This document shows positions 37,228-46,281 of a stretch of DNA of 64,000 nucleotides, piece by piece. The stretch covers positions 1 through 64,000 of the forward strand of contig JAIRNR010000019.1 of assembly GCA_031257915.1 (NCBI GenBank), written 5' to 3'. Position 1 is the stretch's first letter. Each line of letters opens with the position of its first letter. Source of the stretch: Bacteroidales bacterium. Its GTDB lineage: Bacteria; Bacteroidota; Bacteroidia; Bacteroidales; P3. Under the pieces are notes generated by a model that was not told where the DNA came from, did not search any database, and was given only the letters and a program-made list of their open reading frames with translations. The translations under genes were made by a program, and so were the position numbers.

Positions 37228-38850
37228 TTATTTAAATCTGTTGTTCTGTTCAAGTCCGGAAAGGTCAAGTTCGTACTGCGGCAACGGGAAATATTCGTTT
37301 TTACCTTTGACAAATGTTCCCATTTCCGCCTGCACTGCTGCCGTTTCATTCTGTTTATAATCATCCATAACCTGCTTCGCTATGCCCCAGCGCACAATAT
37401 CAAACCAGCGATGTCCTTCCATAGCAAGTTCTACTCTGCGCTCATGGCGCAGGGCAAGCCGCATATCATTCTGATTGCTGCCGTATGAGCCATAAGGAAA
37501 ATCGGGTAACTGCGTTGCAGGATTTGCACATTCACTCCTGCGCACGGAACGCAGATAATTCAGCGTTGCCGTGGCACCTGCAATATCGCCAAGTTCGTTA
37601 CACGCTTCCGCATACATTAGCAGAACATCAGCATAACGAATAAGTTTTATATTTATCGGCGAACGTGTCTCGTGTCCGTTCCAAAGGGCGTTGTTATTAT
37701 CGTCCATAAGTGCGTACTTTCGTGACAGATAACGGCAACCAAGATATATTTCCTCATTAGTATTGCTCATCATGGAGTCGGGCAAATTGAGTATTGACGC
37801 ATCTCTGCGTATATCGCCATCTTCAAACTCATTGTACAAACTCTGCGTAGGCTTGTTAAAGCCCCAGCCTTTGGCAGCACCGCCGCTTGCCAGCTTTGGC
37901 ATTTTTGTAGAGCGCGAGCGTGTCAAAACAGTTGTAAACGTTCCTCTTGTGCCGCCGAAATGCGGATTGAAAGAACCGTAATCACTGCTTGCTTCCTCGC
38001 TGTACTGTGCTTCAAACACACTTTCTATACCGTTTTCGTTATAGATACTGAAATTGTCGGAATAGCGCGGCTCTAAACCGTACTGTCCGCTGTTTATTAT
38101 AGAGTCGCCCCATTGCTTTGCCTGCGCATACTGCCCCTGATAGAGATATGCTTTTAAAAGAAGTGCCTGCGCCGCGCCCTTTGTTGCACGACCAATTTCG
38201 GACGGATTAGCACGTATTTGCGACAGGGTCCAGAGTTTGCTGTTTGCGTCCAGTAAATCGGCAACTATCCGTTCATATATCTTTTCTGCCGTTGCCTTTG
38301 GCTGCTTCCATTCGGAGGATGATTTTATAGTTACTGTTACTAATGGCAACTCCTGAAATATTCTTACGAGGCGAAAATAGTAAAACGCACGTAAAAATTT
38401 TGCCTCACCGATAAGACGCTGCTTTACACTTTCGGTCATTATGGAGTCGGGAGCAATAAGCGGTATTTGTTCTATTGCGAGATTGCAGCGTGCAACGCCC
38501 TGATAGTTCATTTGATACATATCAAGAAGAATAGCGTTATTGTCGGACACTCTGAAATTGTCAAGTTCAAATCCGGCAGACATATCGCTAACATTTTGTC
38601 CGCCTTTAAGCGCGTCGTCGGACGCCACATCACCAATCCACCATTCGCTGCTGTATGTTGAGCCGTACTCCCATTGCACAGGTACGTATGCGCCGTTTAC
38701 CACCTGAATGGCTGCCGCACCTCCGCTTGCAAAGAACTCTTCCAGACCCGGACGTGCCGGCTGCGGCTCGCTTAACCATTTATTGCATCCCGAAAATGCA
38801 ATTAAACAAGCCAAAACTCCGATAGTATAAAAATATCTTTTCATTTTCAT
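37228..38850 (-). CDS. susD: SusD/RagB family starch-binding-type outer membrane lipoprotein
   Basis: 540 residues. Lipobox at Cys22 (IAFSGCNKW). The N-terminal half has the TPR-like helices of the family (RCNLAIEQIPLI, IGEAKFLRAFYYFRLVRIF, LLKAYLYQGQYAQAKQW). The C-terminal part has IRYADVLLMYAEACNELG, LRHERRVELAMEGHRWFDIVRWG and the closing YFPLPQYELDLS. SusD proteins cap the SusC channel and hand over oligosaccharides. It lies 6 bp downstream of the SusC gene, so translation is probably coupled. The substrate is inferred as beta-1,3-glucan from the hydrolases downstream. The symbol denotes the family, not the starch gene itself. Confidence 0.96.
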   Translation of the reverse strand: MKMKRYFYTIGVLACLIAFSGCNKWLSEPQPARPGLEEFFASGGAAAIQVVNGAYVPVQWEYGSTYSSEWWIGDVASDDALKGGQNVSDMSAGFELDNFRVSDNNAILLDMYQMNYQGVARCNLAIEQIPLIAPDSIMTESVKQRLIGEAKFLRAFYYFRLVRIFQELPLVTVTIKSSSEWKQPKATAEKIYERIVADLLDANSKLWTLSQIRANPSEIGRATKGAAQALLLKAYLYQGQYAQAKQWGDSIINSGQYGLEPRYSDNFSIYNENGIESVFEAQYSEEASSDYGSFNPHFGGTRGTFTTVLTRSRSTKMPKLASGGAAKGWGFNKPTQSLYNEFEDGDIRRDASILNLPDSMMSNTNEEIYLGCRYLSRKYALMDDNNNALWNGHETRSPINIKLIRYADVLLMYAEACNELGDIAGATATLNYLRSVRRSECANPATQLPDFPYGSYGSNQNDMRLALRHERRVELAMEGHRWFDIVRWGIAKQVMDDYKQNETAAVQAEMGTFVKGKNEYFPLPQYELDLSGLEQNNRFK

Positions 38851-38856
38851 CTTTCA

Positions 38857-41800
38857 TTAAAATTCAAGATTGACGCCAAACAAAACCGTTCTCGCTTGCG
38901 GATAGTTGCCATAGTCAACACCACTGCCGACCTCAGGGTCGTAACCGCTGTATTTTGTCAATGTAAGAAGGTTGCTTGCCGCGACATATACCCTAAACTT
39001 GTCTATATATAATTTCCGCGTTATCTTTTGCGGCAAAGTATAACCAAGTTGCAAGTTTTTCAGACGCAGGTAAGCACCACTTTCCAAAAATCTGCTTGAA
39101 GGGTAGAAATTAACAGCATTGCGCGGATTTGGTATTGAACCGTCTGTGTTTGACGGCGTCCAGGCATCGCGCATTGCGGTACTCATTACCGTTTTATTGC
39201 CAGGACCTTCCAAATCTTCGCGCTGTGCATTATAAAGTTTATTACCATAAATTCCCTGAAAAAAGAATGTAAAATCAAAACCGAAATATTCAAACGATGC
39301 GTTAATACCGTAAGTGAGCCATGGAAACGGATTGCCGAGCTCCATACGGTCGTCATCGTTTATTTTACCGTCATTGTTACGGTCAAAATATTTTGCGTCC
39401 CCTGCCCGATATGTTCCTGCAACGGTATTATATAAATGCTCGTTTGCTTCCTTATCTGTCCTGTATATACCGAGATATTCATATCCGTAATAAGTATAAA
39501 GCCCAAGCCCTACATCGCTTATAACGCGGTCGCCATAAACAGGATAACCGCCATTAAGAGCAGCAAGTTCGTTTTTTATAAAACTTATATTTCCGCTAAC
39601 GGAATAACTGAATTTACCTTTTCTTTCCTGCCATAAAAGCGACATTTCAATACCGTCATTCCTGACAGTACCTACGTTCGCTTTCGGACTGAAAAGATTG
39701 CCTGTATATGCAGGTGCCGACACAAACAGAAACATCTCTTTTGTTGTTCTCCTGAAAAGGTCCACTGTTCCCGAAAGGCGGTTTTGCAAAATACCCCAGT
39801 CAACGGCAACATTCCACTGCTCCGTAACTTCCCACTTGCCGTCTTCATTAACCCATGTGTTTATTGACGCGCCCTGTGCCGCGCTTTGTCCGTCATTAAC
39901 AAAACCATTTGGTTGTATATATGCGCCGCCCTGTCCGAGAATATATGACGAAAAATACATGCCTGAATTTATGCCCTGCAAAAAGTCGCCCGAACCGACG
40001 CTGCTCTGGTTGCCGAGTTGTCCCCATCCGAAACGGAGTTTAAGTTCGTCAAGACCTGTCAGGTTCTGCATAAATTTTTCCTCACTTATACGCCAGCCGA
40101 TTGCTGTTGACGGGAAATATCCCCAGCGGTGCTGTGGAAACTTGCTTGAACCGTCTGCTCGAAAATTAACTGTTATCAAATAACGGTTATCATACGCATA
40201 ATGTAATCTGCCGAGAAATGAAATCATACGCGATCTGTCAACACCATCACCCGCAGGATTTGTATTATTCTCCGTGGTTTGCGACAGGTACCAGTTTTCG
40301 GGCTTGGGAACGAGAATTGTTGATCCCGAATTGCCGAGATTGTAGTAGTTATATTCCTCAGCAGTATGTCCCGCCATAACGGAAAAATTGTGGTTTCCTA
40401 TATTTTTAGCGTATGTTATTATATTTTGATTTGTGAGTGTATAATAGCGCGACAGGGAACTTGACAGAAAATTTTCAGTGCGCCCGTCATAGGCGGAAAA
40501 TTCGTATGCATCGCCGAATGAACGATTCCGAAGCAACGAAAAATCCAAACTTACCGAAGAACGTATTGACAGACCATCTATCGGAGTAAGGTTTAGATAA
40601 ACATCACCTACAACGCGGTCGGTATAGTCCATAGGGTGATTCATTTCTACCGTTGAAAACGGATTTGTAACGTCCTTGAAGTTTGACGCAGCAGACGGTC
40701 GTCCGCTAATATCCTCGCCCTGATTGTTTACCGAGCCTTCGGGGTAGTGGGTCGGGTCCCACGGTGCCATGGCAAGGGCTGCTGTGAGTACAGACGCACC
40801 TGCACTGCCGCTGTTATTCGGTGCGTTGCGATAGGTAGAAGTCATATAGGTCATGTTTTCACCCACCGTAAGCCACTTTCTTATTTTATAGGATGTATTT
40901 GCACGAACCGTAAGACGTTTATAATACGAGCCGATAATTGTACCTTGCTGGTCGTAATAGCCTGCGCTTAAAGCGTACTGCTTCGTTTCATCACCGCCCT
41001 CAAATGACAAGTTATAATTTTGAATTGCAGCATTACTTACAAACACTTCGTCCTGCCAGTCGGTTTCCTGTTTTGAGTAATCAAAATTTGTCGGATAATA
41101 AGGACTGCTACCTAGCCGGAGTTTAATCCATTTGTTAAATCCTTTTCCGTTATTAAACAGTGCTGTTTCTGATGGCACGTCGGCAAGCATTACAAGAGTT
41201 TTTGCAAACTCATCCCTTTGCATAACATCAAGTTTTTTCCATCTGTTTTGAACACCTGCATAAACATCAACGGAAATTTTTCCCTTTTGCTGTTTCCCCT
41301 GTTTTGTTGTTATAATTACAACGCCGTTTGCACCGCGAGAACCGTAGATTGCAGCCGCCGAAGCATCTTTAAGAATTTCGCTGCTTTCTATATCGTTAGC
41401 GTTTATAAAAGAAATATCACTCACTATAATGCCATCTACGACATATACGGGATCGCTGTTGTTAAGTGTGCCTATACCGCGAATACGCACCGTTGCAGCG
41501 GAACCTGGCTGCCCCGAATTGGAATTTACGGTAACGCCGGCAACGCGTCCCTGCAACGCCTGCGTTAGGTTTGCACTTGGCGATCTTTTAAGAGCATCGC
41601 CCTTAATAGAAGCAACAGCACCTGTAACATCGCTTTTTTTCATTGTGCCGTATCCGACAACAACAACTTCGTCCATTATTCTTGCATCCTGCACCATAGA
41701 AACGTTTATTGTGCCGCCTCCGTCAACAGGTCTTTCAACGGACCCCATCCCTATAAACGAAAAAACAAGTACCCCATTTGAAGATACTTGTATTTTATAG

Positions 41801-42006
41801 TTTCCGTCAGCGTCGGTTGTAGTTCCTACTGCAGTGCCTTTAATAAAGACATTAGCACCGGCTACAGGTTCACCTGTTTTATCAGTTACGGTACCCTGAA
41901 CATTTACTTGTGTTATATTTTGTGAATACAACACCGAAACATTCAAAGTACAAAACAGCATCACAAAGGTAAAAATCACTTTTGTCTCACGTCGTTTAGT
42001 CCGCAT
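38857..42006 (-). CDS. susC: SusC/RagA family TonB-dependent outer membrane transporter
   Basis: 1049 residues from the ATG at 42004-42006 (a longer frame begins 22 codons upstream but would precede the signal peptide). After the signal peptide (cleavage near LYSQN) comes the carboxypeptidase-regulatory-like domain (VQGTVTDKTGEPVAGANVFI), the linker DEVVVVGYGTMKKSDVTGA, the plug (about 120-230, IRGIGTLNNSDPVYVVDGI, IYGSRGANGVVIITTK) and a ~22-strand barrel ending in the aromatic LFGVNLEF. It imports oligosaccharides energised by TonB. It is the first gene of the locus, with a -7 element 64 nt upstream. No SusR, hybrid two-component or ECF regulator gene is seen nearby. Confidence 0.97.
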   Translation of the reverse strand: MRTKRRETKVIFTFVMLFCTLNVSVLYSQNITQVNVQGTVTDKTGEPVAGANVFIKGTAVGTTTDADGNYKIQVSSNGVLVFSFIGMGSVERPVDGGGTINVSMVQDARIMDEVVVVGYGTMKKSDVTGAVASIKGDALKRSPSANLTQALQGRVAGVTVNSNSGQPGSAATVRIRGIGTLNNSDPVYVVDGIIVSDISFINANDIESSEILKDASAAAIYGSRGANGVVIITTKQGKQQKGKISVDVYAGVQNRWKKLDVMQRDEFAKTLVMLADVPSETALFNNGKGFNKWIKLRLGSSPYYPTNFDYSKQETDWQDEVFVSNAAIQNYNLSFEGGDETKQYALSAGYYDQQGTIIGSYYKRLTVRANTSYKIRKWLTVGENMTYMTSTYRNAPNNSGSAGASVLTAALAMAPWDPTHYPEGSVNNQGEDISGRPSAASNFKDVTNPFSTVEMNHPMDYTDRVVGDVYLNLTPIDGLSIRSSVSLDFSLLRNRSFGDAYEFSAYDGRTENFLSSSLSRYYTLTNQNIITYAKNIGNHNFSVMAGHTAEEYNYYNLGNSGSTILVPKPENWYLSQTTENNTNPAGDGVDRSRMISFLGRLHYAYDNRYLITVNFRADGSSKFPQHRWGYFPSTAIGWRISEEKFMQNLTGLDELKLRFGWGQLGNQSSVGSGDFLQGINSGMYFSSYILGQGGAYIQPNGFVNDGQSAAQGASINTWVNEDGKWEVTEQWNVAVDWGILQNRLSGTVDLFRRTTKEMFLFVSAPAYTGNLFSPKANVGTVRNDGIEMSLLWQERKGKFSYSVSGNISFIKNELAALNGGYPVYGDRVISDVGLGLYTYYGYEYLGIYRTDKEANEHLYNTVAGTYRAGDAKYFDRNNDGKINDDDRMELGNPFPWLTYGINASFEYFGFDFTFFFQGIYGNKLYNAQREDLEGPGNKTVMSTAMRDAWTPSNTDGSIPNPRNAVNFYPSSRFLESGAYLRLKNLQLGYTLPQKITRKLYIDKFRVYVAASNLLTLTKYSGYDPEVGSGVDYGNYPQARTVLFGVNLEF

Positions 42007-42069
42007 AATTGGCTGTTTATTAAATGAATGAGTATATTTTTGGTTAAATTTGCCCAAAAAATGAAAAGT

Positions 42070-42077
42070 CAAATGTA
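42070..42077 (-). promoter_or_regulatory. -7 element TACATTTG for the PUL operon
   Basis: The complement matches TAnnTTTG, giving a leader of about 60 nt before the SusC start. No TTG at the -33 distance, which would fit an activator-dependent promoter. Confidence 0.45.
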
Positions 42078-42182
42078 AATAAAATTTTTGAATTTATGCA
42101 CGGATTTTAAAAAAAATTGAAAAAAATGTGTATGGTGGGAATTTACTGTTTTTTTTGAAATATGGATATTTTGTCGGAACTG

Positions 42183-42461
42183 TTATTTCTTTTTTGAGGT
42201 GCTATGAGAAATATTTTGCGACACGATAGAGAAAAAATCTAAAAAACGTTTATTTTTCAATAGTTTTGTAATATCAAAAATATCTCTTATACAACTTGAT
42301 ATTTCTGTTATATAATCATCTGCAAAGCCAAGTTGGGCAAGGCGAATAATTTTATCCGACAGAGTGTATTGCGGTTTTACTACCTGTAGTTTTTCAGGTG
42401 TTAAATCAAATTTTCTAATCAAATCATTTCTATTTATTTTATGCAAATATTCTGCCATCAT
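42183..42461 (-). CDS. Hypothetical protein (92 aa)
   Basis: Not recognised. It is helical in appearance, with LTPEKLQVV, IIRLAQLGFADDYITEIS and a lysine-rich end. The start overlaps the stop of the upstream 84-aa frame as ATGA, the usual sign of coupled translation, which supports both being real. No signal peptide, membrane segment or catalytic motif. Confidence 0.5.
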   Translation of the reverse strand: MMAEYLHKINRNDLIRKFDLTPEKLQVVKPQYTLSDKIIRLAQLGFADDYITEISSCIRDIFDITKLLKNKRFLDFFSIVSQNISHSTSKKK

Positions 42462-42712
42462 TGAATAACAGGTTTTAATTCTGTTTTATCCGATATGTAA
42501 CGTTGTGGAGTTATCAATACCTCAATTTCCAAATGTTGTTTTAAATAATTCAATCTATCCGATATTTTACTGTAATTTACCCCCATAATACAATGGGCTT
42601 TTGTCTTTTTATATTGAGCTTCATCTATATTTAATTCTTCTGTAGTCTCCACTATTTCTCGTAATGTATCAAATGCTTTAAAACAATCTTTTTGTTTTTG
42701 AGTTGATGACAC
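42458..42712 (-). CDS. Hypothetical protein (84 aa)
   Basis: Not recognised. Mostly helical and charged (KDCFKAFDTLREIVETTEEL, DRLNYLKQHLEIEVL). It precedes and overlaps the 92-aa gene by 4 bp. The two could be one small operon, or pieces of a former larger gene. The divergent nuclease-like remnant begins 57 bp away. Confidence 0.5.
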   Translation of the reverse strand: MSSTQKQKDCFKAFDTLREIVETTEELNIDEAQYKKTKAHCIMGVNYSKISDRLNYLKQHLEIEVLITPQRYISDKTELKPVIQ

Positions 42713-42733
42713 GTCATTATTTTAATTGCGCAA

Positions 42734-42741
42734 TATTTTTG
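42734..42741 (+). promoter_or_regulatory. -7 element TATTTTTG before the nuclease-like gene
   Basis: It matches TAnnTTTG, 28 nt before the GTG at 42770. No -33 TTG at standard spacing. Confidence 0.4.
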
Positions 42742-42769
42742 CCGATTTTTATGTACAGTTGTTTCCAAA

Positions 42770-43183
42770 GTGGAAACGCAACTGAAAAAACTCCCTGCCG
42801 GAACTCAAACATTTGAAATTATTCGTAATGGTGACTACGTATATGTTGATAAGACAAAGTATTTTGTTGAGTTAATAGAAAGCGGAGCAGGGCTTGTAGT
42901 GCAGGCGGAAATGCACACTGATAAAGGACGTGCCGATTTGATAATAAATTACAGGGGACAGATTTTTATAATAGAAATAAAAGTTGCATACAAAGGCGAA
43001 AGTGCCGCAGATAAAGCCGAAGAAGCATATAAACAAATCTTTGAAAAGAATTACAACGCGCCTTATCCGAAGGCAATCTGCATTGGTCTTGCTATTGACA
43101 ACGAGCAGCGGCAGATAACAAAAATACGGGTTAGAGACGGCTTAATTGTAGAACACGAAGCATCTGTTCAATCCTGTCCATAA
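42770..43183 (+). CDS. Internally deleted AAA-ATPase-like / PD-(D/E)XK nuclease family protein
   Basis: 137 residues from a GTG start. Residues 6-38 (KLPAGTQTFEIIRNGDYVYV, then DKTKYFVELI) match the extreme N-terminus of the widespread Bacteroidota AAA-ATPase_like/PD-(D/E)XK family, whose members are usually 500 or more residues. Residues 45-90 jump directly to its C-terminal nuclease: EMHTDKGRADLII, then FIIEIKV, giving E-x14-D-x-E-x-K-like spacing. The whole ATPase core is missing, with no Walker motifs. The join keeps the frame. It is either a decayed gene that has kept an open frame or a functional minimal nuclease. No neighbour suggests a partner. Confidence 0.72.
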   Translation: METQLKKLPAGTQTFEIIRNGDYVYVDKTKYFVELIESGAGLVVQAEMHTDKGRADLIINYRGQIFIIEIKVAYKGESAADKAEEAYKQIFEKNYNAPYPKAICIGLAIDNEQRQITKIRVRDGLIVEHEASVQSCP

Positions 43184-43200
43184 TTCTTGATAGCACTTCA

Positions 43201-43337
43201 TCACCTCTTAATCATAACGGCATAATGGGTGCCGACTCTTACAACATAAGTTCCCTTATGCCCCCTACAACAGCTAACCTTTCTATGGGTTTTATATATA
43301 CTTTACCGCCTAAACCGCCAAAATCCACACCATATCC
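43201..43337 (-). pseudogene. Degraded T9SS sorting-domain remnant
   Basis: On the minus strand one frame reads GGLGGKVYIKPIERLAVVGG (from about 43337) and then stops; another reads GTYVVRVGTHYAVMIKR and stops at 43201-43203. Together they resemble the two ends of a type A sorting domain split by a small deletion or frameshift. No passenger is left. The 196-bp gap holds nothing else. Confidence 0.4.
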
Positions 43338-43379
43338 GGCTCCATATTAAATTCCAACAAAATAATATTCGCATCGGAA

Positions 43380-44030
43380 TTACTCTATAGTTCCGTCTTT
43401 CATTATAATTTTTCTGTCGGACATCTCTGCAAGATGTTCGTTATGCGTTACAATAATATATGTTTGTCCGTATTTTTCTCTTAACACAAAAAAGAGTTTA
43501 TGCAACTGCTCTGCATTTGCCGTATCCAAGTTTCCGCTCGGCTCATCGGCAAAAACAACAGGCGGATTATTTATTATTGCACGCGCGACTGCTACCCTTT
43601 GACTTTCCCCACCCGATATTTCGGACGGACGATGGTTTTCTCTGTCGGATAATCCGAGAAACTTTAGCAATTCCCGCGCTTTTTCCGCTGCATTTTTTTT
43701 TGATACTCCGCCTATAAGCGCGGGCATCATTACGTTTTCAAGAACGGAAAATTCGGGCAGCAGGTAATGAAACTGAAAAACAAATCCTGTTTGACTGTTA
43801 CGGAATTTTGCCATATTGTATGGCGACAGTTTGGATATATCATTTCCATTGATATAAATACCGCCGCTGTCGGGCTTTTCAAGACCACTCATTATTTGCA
43901 GCAAAGTTGTTTTTCCTGCGCCGGACGCACCCGTAACTGCGACTATCTCGCCTTTCGCTATCTCAAGCGTTATGCCTTTAAGGACTTCTACATTACCGTA
44001 GGATTTATGAATATTTATTGCTTTTATCAT
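43380..44030 (-). CDS. lolD: LolD-like ABC transporter ATP-binding protein
   Basis: 216 residues from the ATG at 44028-44030; the frame extends further upstream but the family start MIKAINIHKSYG fixes this codon. Walker A is GASGAGKTT, the Q-loop FQFHYLLPEFSVLENVMMP is characteristic of the LolD/MacB group, the signature is ISGGESQRVAVARA, Walker B is VVFADEPSGNLD, and the switch His is in VTHNE. It would power lipoprotein release from the inner membrane or another MacB-like extrusion. No permease (LolC/E) gene is adjacent. It is the last gene of a four-gene overlapping operon and shares ATGA with queH. Confidence 0.88.
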   Translation of the reverse strand: MIKAINIHKSYGNVEVLKGITLEIAKGEIVAVTGASGAGKTTLLQIMSGLEKPDSGGIYINGNDISKLSPYNMAKFRNSQTGFVFQFHYLLPEFSVLENVMMPALIGGVSKKNAAEKARELLKFLGLSDRENHRPSEISGGESQRVAVARAIINNPPVVFADEPSGNLDTANAEQLHKLFFVLREKYGQTYIIVTHNEHLAEMSDRKIIMKDGTIE

Positions 44031-44602
44031 ATTATTACTGCTTTGCCTGCGTCCCGCAATACCCGCGTACTGTACTCGCAACCGCAGTACTGCTGATTAT
44101 AAAAATTATTCTCTTTTATAAGATCGTTTCTACGTTGCTGCAAGCCGTCTTTACGCCAATTTTTATTTAGAAATGTTAATCCTGCGTATTTCATAGCGGC
44201 TTCACTGCCCGCTTCATCTATCCGGTTCAAGTCTTTCCATCGCGATGACGAAAGTGTTGTTGCGAAAAGCGATATTCCAAGCGTATTTGCAAGTTCCGCC
44301 GTTTTATTAAGCCGCATTTTAAAACATCTTAAACAACGTGCGCCGCGCTCCGGTTCATTTTCAAATCCTTCTACTGTTTGCTTCCACCTGTTATAATTAT
44401 AATCGCCATCTATCACTTTTATTCTTTTTTTCGCAGCGTATTTTGTGAGTTCGTTTTTTCGCTTTTCATATTCCTCCTGAGGGTAGATATTCGGATTGTA
44501 ATAAAACAATACCGTTTCATAGCCGTTCCGTATTAACCATTCTAAAACAGCGGCAGAACAAGGGGCGCAGCAACTGTGGAGTAGTATTTTTTGTCCGTTC
44601 AT
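44027..44602 (-). CDS. queH: Epoxyqueuosine reductase QueH
   Basis: 191 residues, the usual length. The cysteine motifs of QueH (DUF208) are all present: HSCCAPCS (C11, C12, C15), RCLRCF (C90, C93) and YCGCEYS (C173, C175). QueH carries out the last step of queuosine formation in tRNA, reducing epoxyqueuosine, as the non-homologous replacement of QueG. It overlaps the P-type ATPase gene upstream (ATGA) and the LolD gene downstream (ATGA). No other queuosine gene is in the window, so the operon membership looks incidental. Confidence 0.93.
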   Translation of the reverse strand: MNGQKILLHSCCAPCSAAVLEWLIRNGYETVLFYYNPNIYPQEEYEKRKNELTKYAAKKRIKVIDGDYNYNRWKQTVEGFENEPERGARCLRCFKMRLNKTAELANTLGISLFATTLSSSRWKDLNRIDEAGSEAAMKYAGLTFLNKNWRKDGLQQRRNDLIKENNFYNQQYCGCEYSTRVLRDAGKAVII

Positions 44603-46281
44603 ACTTTTTTACCAAGTATCCGCGAAGCGTTAAATATCGCTAAAAAGGCAACGCCTACATCGGCAATTACGGCTGCCCATAACGTAGCAAGTCCTAATAC
44701 ACCAAGCAAAAGGACTATAAATTTTACTCCAAGCGACAGAGTAATATTTTGCCAAACGACCTTTCCTGTTGTACGTCCGATTTTTATCGCCTGAACAACT
44801 TTAAACGGATTGTCGGTTTGAATAACAACGTCTGCCGTTTCTATTGCAATATCACTACCCATACCGCCCATTGCAATACCTATATCGCTTATCGCTATTA
44901 CCGGCGCGTCATTTATACCATCGCCGACGAATGCAATTTTTCCTGTTTCCGCATTTTTTAATGATGTAAGTTTTTCTACTTTTCCATCGGGCATAAGCTC
45001 GCCGAACCATTTGTCAATACCTGTTTCACGTGCTGTTTTTTCTACTATCGCATTTTTGTCGCCCGATAACATTACCGTATTTATGCCTGCGTTTTTCAAT
45101 TCGCTTATTGTTTCTTTTACACCGTTCTTTATTTCGTCGGCAACGGTTATGTATCCTGCGTATTTACCATTGCAGGCGCATACGGCTATTGTTTCTACAA
45201 TGCTTTTGATTTCTTGCGGATATGCAATTCCGTTTATTTCTAATAAGTGTGTGTTACCTACTAACCATCGTGTGCCGTCAATTGTTGCGGATAAACCCAA
45301 TCCGCCCTGCTCCTTGATGTCTGCCGCTTCAAGCATATATATACCATGCTTTAAAGCATATTCTACAATTGATTTTGCTATCGGGTGATTGCTGTATTTT
45401 TCTATTGATGCTGCTGCCTGCAATACATCTCCCTCTACATTCTGAACTTCAAAAACACCTTTTGTCAATGTTCCTGTTTTATCAAAAACGACAGTACGAA
45501 GATGTGTTATTGCGTCAAGATAATTGCCGCCTTTAAATAAAATTCCATTACGTGAAGCAAGACCTACTCCGCCAAAAAAGCCAAGCGGAATACTTATTAC
45601 AAGCGCACATGGACAAGATGCAACAAGAAATATAAGTGCGCGATACAGCCACGTATCAAAATCCGCACCTGCAAGCGTTGGTATTGCAACAACAAGAGCT
45701 GCGGAAAATATTACAAGCGGAGTGTAAATACGTGCAAATTTTCTGATAAATTTTTCGCTCCCTGCTTTGCGTTCGGTAGCATTTTGCACCATCTCAATAA
45801 TACGCGAGAACGCACTGTTTTCGTATGTTTTGTCTGCTGTTATCCGCACTGCACAATCGGAAGCAATCATCCCCGAAAGAACTTTGCCGCCTTTGTGCAT
45901 TATACGGGGGACGCTTTCACCTGTGAGAACGGCTGTGTTGAACAGAGCAACATCAACATCAAGAATACCGTCAACAGGAACGCTTTCACCTGCGCGTATT
46001 TCTAAAATATCACCAATTATAACATGTTCCGGCGGAATTTCCTCTATTGCGTTATTTCTTAAAACCCTTGCCGTATTTGGTCTTGCATCTATTAAATTCC
46101 GAATATTTTTCTTCGCTCTCTTTACTGCTCTTTCCTGAAAAAATTCACCCACCAAAAAGAATACAACTATTGCGATACCTTCTATATACTCACCGAGATA
46201 AAACGCGCCGAGCATTGATAAGCCCATTAGCACGTACTCGTTAAAAAGTATGCCTGTAATCTTTAAAAATTTATTTGACAT
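44599..46281 (-). CDS. Short P1B-type heavy-metal ATPase (Zn/Cd-type CPC motif)
   Basis: 560 residues. Phosphatase-domain TGES at 120-123, membrane metal-site motif SCPCALV (C223-P-C225), phosphorylation site DKTGT (D267), the HP dipeptide in SNHPIAKS, and GDGINDAPV near 490. The CPC site with LGFFGG following suits Zn2+/Cd2+/Pb2+ export (ZntA-like). Relative to usual P1B ATPases the N-terminus is short: there is no heavy-metal-associated domain and apparently no first two helices, so only about two membrane segments precede the actuator domain. It starts within the stop codon of the upstream gene (TAATG), so the short form is fixed by operon structure and is not a start-site error. Confidence 0.88.
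   Translation of the reverse strand: MSNKFLKITGILFNEYVLMGLSMLGAFYLGEYIEGIAIVVFFLVGEFFQERAVKRAKKNIRNLIDARPNTARVLRNNAIEEIPPEHVIIGDILEIRAGESVPVDGILDVDVALFNTAVLTGESVPRIMHKGGKVLSGMIASDCAVRITADKTYENSAFSRIIEMVQNATERKAGSEKFIRKFARIYTPLVIFSAALVVAIPTLAGADFDTWLYRALIFLVASCPCALVISIPLGFFGGVGLASRNGILFKGGNYLDAITHLRTVVFDKTGTLTKGVFEVQNVEGDVLQAAASIEKYSNHPIAKSIVEYALKHGIYMLEAADIKEQGGLGLSATIDGTRWLVGNTHLLEINGIAYPQEIKSIVETIAVCACNGKYAGYITVADEIKNGVKETISELKNAGINTVMLSGDKNAIVEKTARETGIDKWFGELMPDGKVEKLTSLKNAETGKIAFVGDGINDAPVIAISDIGIAMGGMGSDIAIETADVVIQTDNPFKVVQAIKIGRTTGKVVWQNITLSLGVKFIVLLLGVLGLATLWAAVIADVGVAFLAIFNASRILGKKV

Noticed and set aside
42070-42182. PUL regulator gene upstream of SusC
   Set aside because: The region up to 42182 is non-coding, and the small genes beyond show no HTH, sigma or sensor motif.
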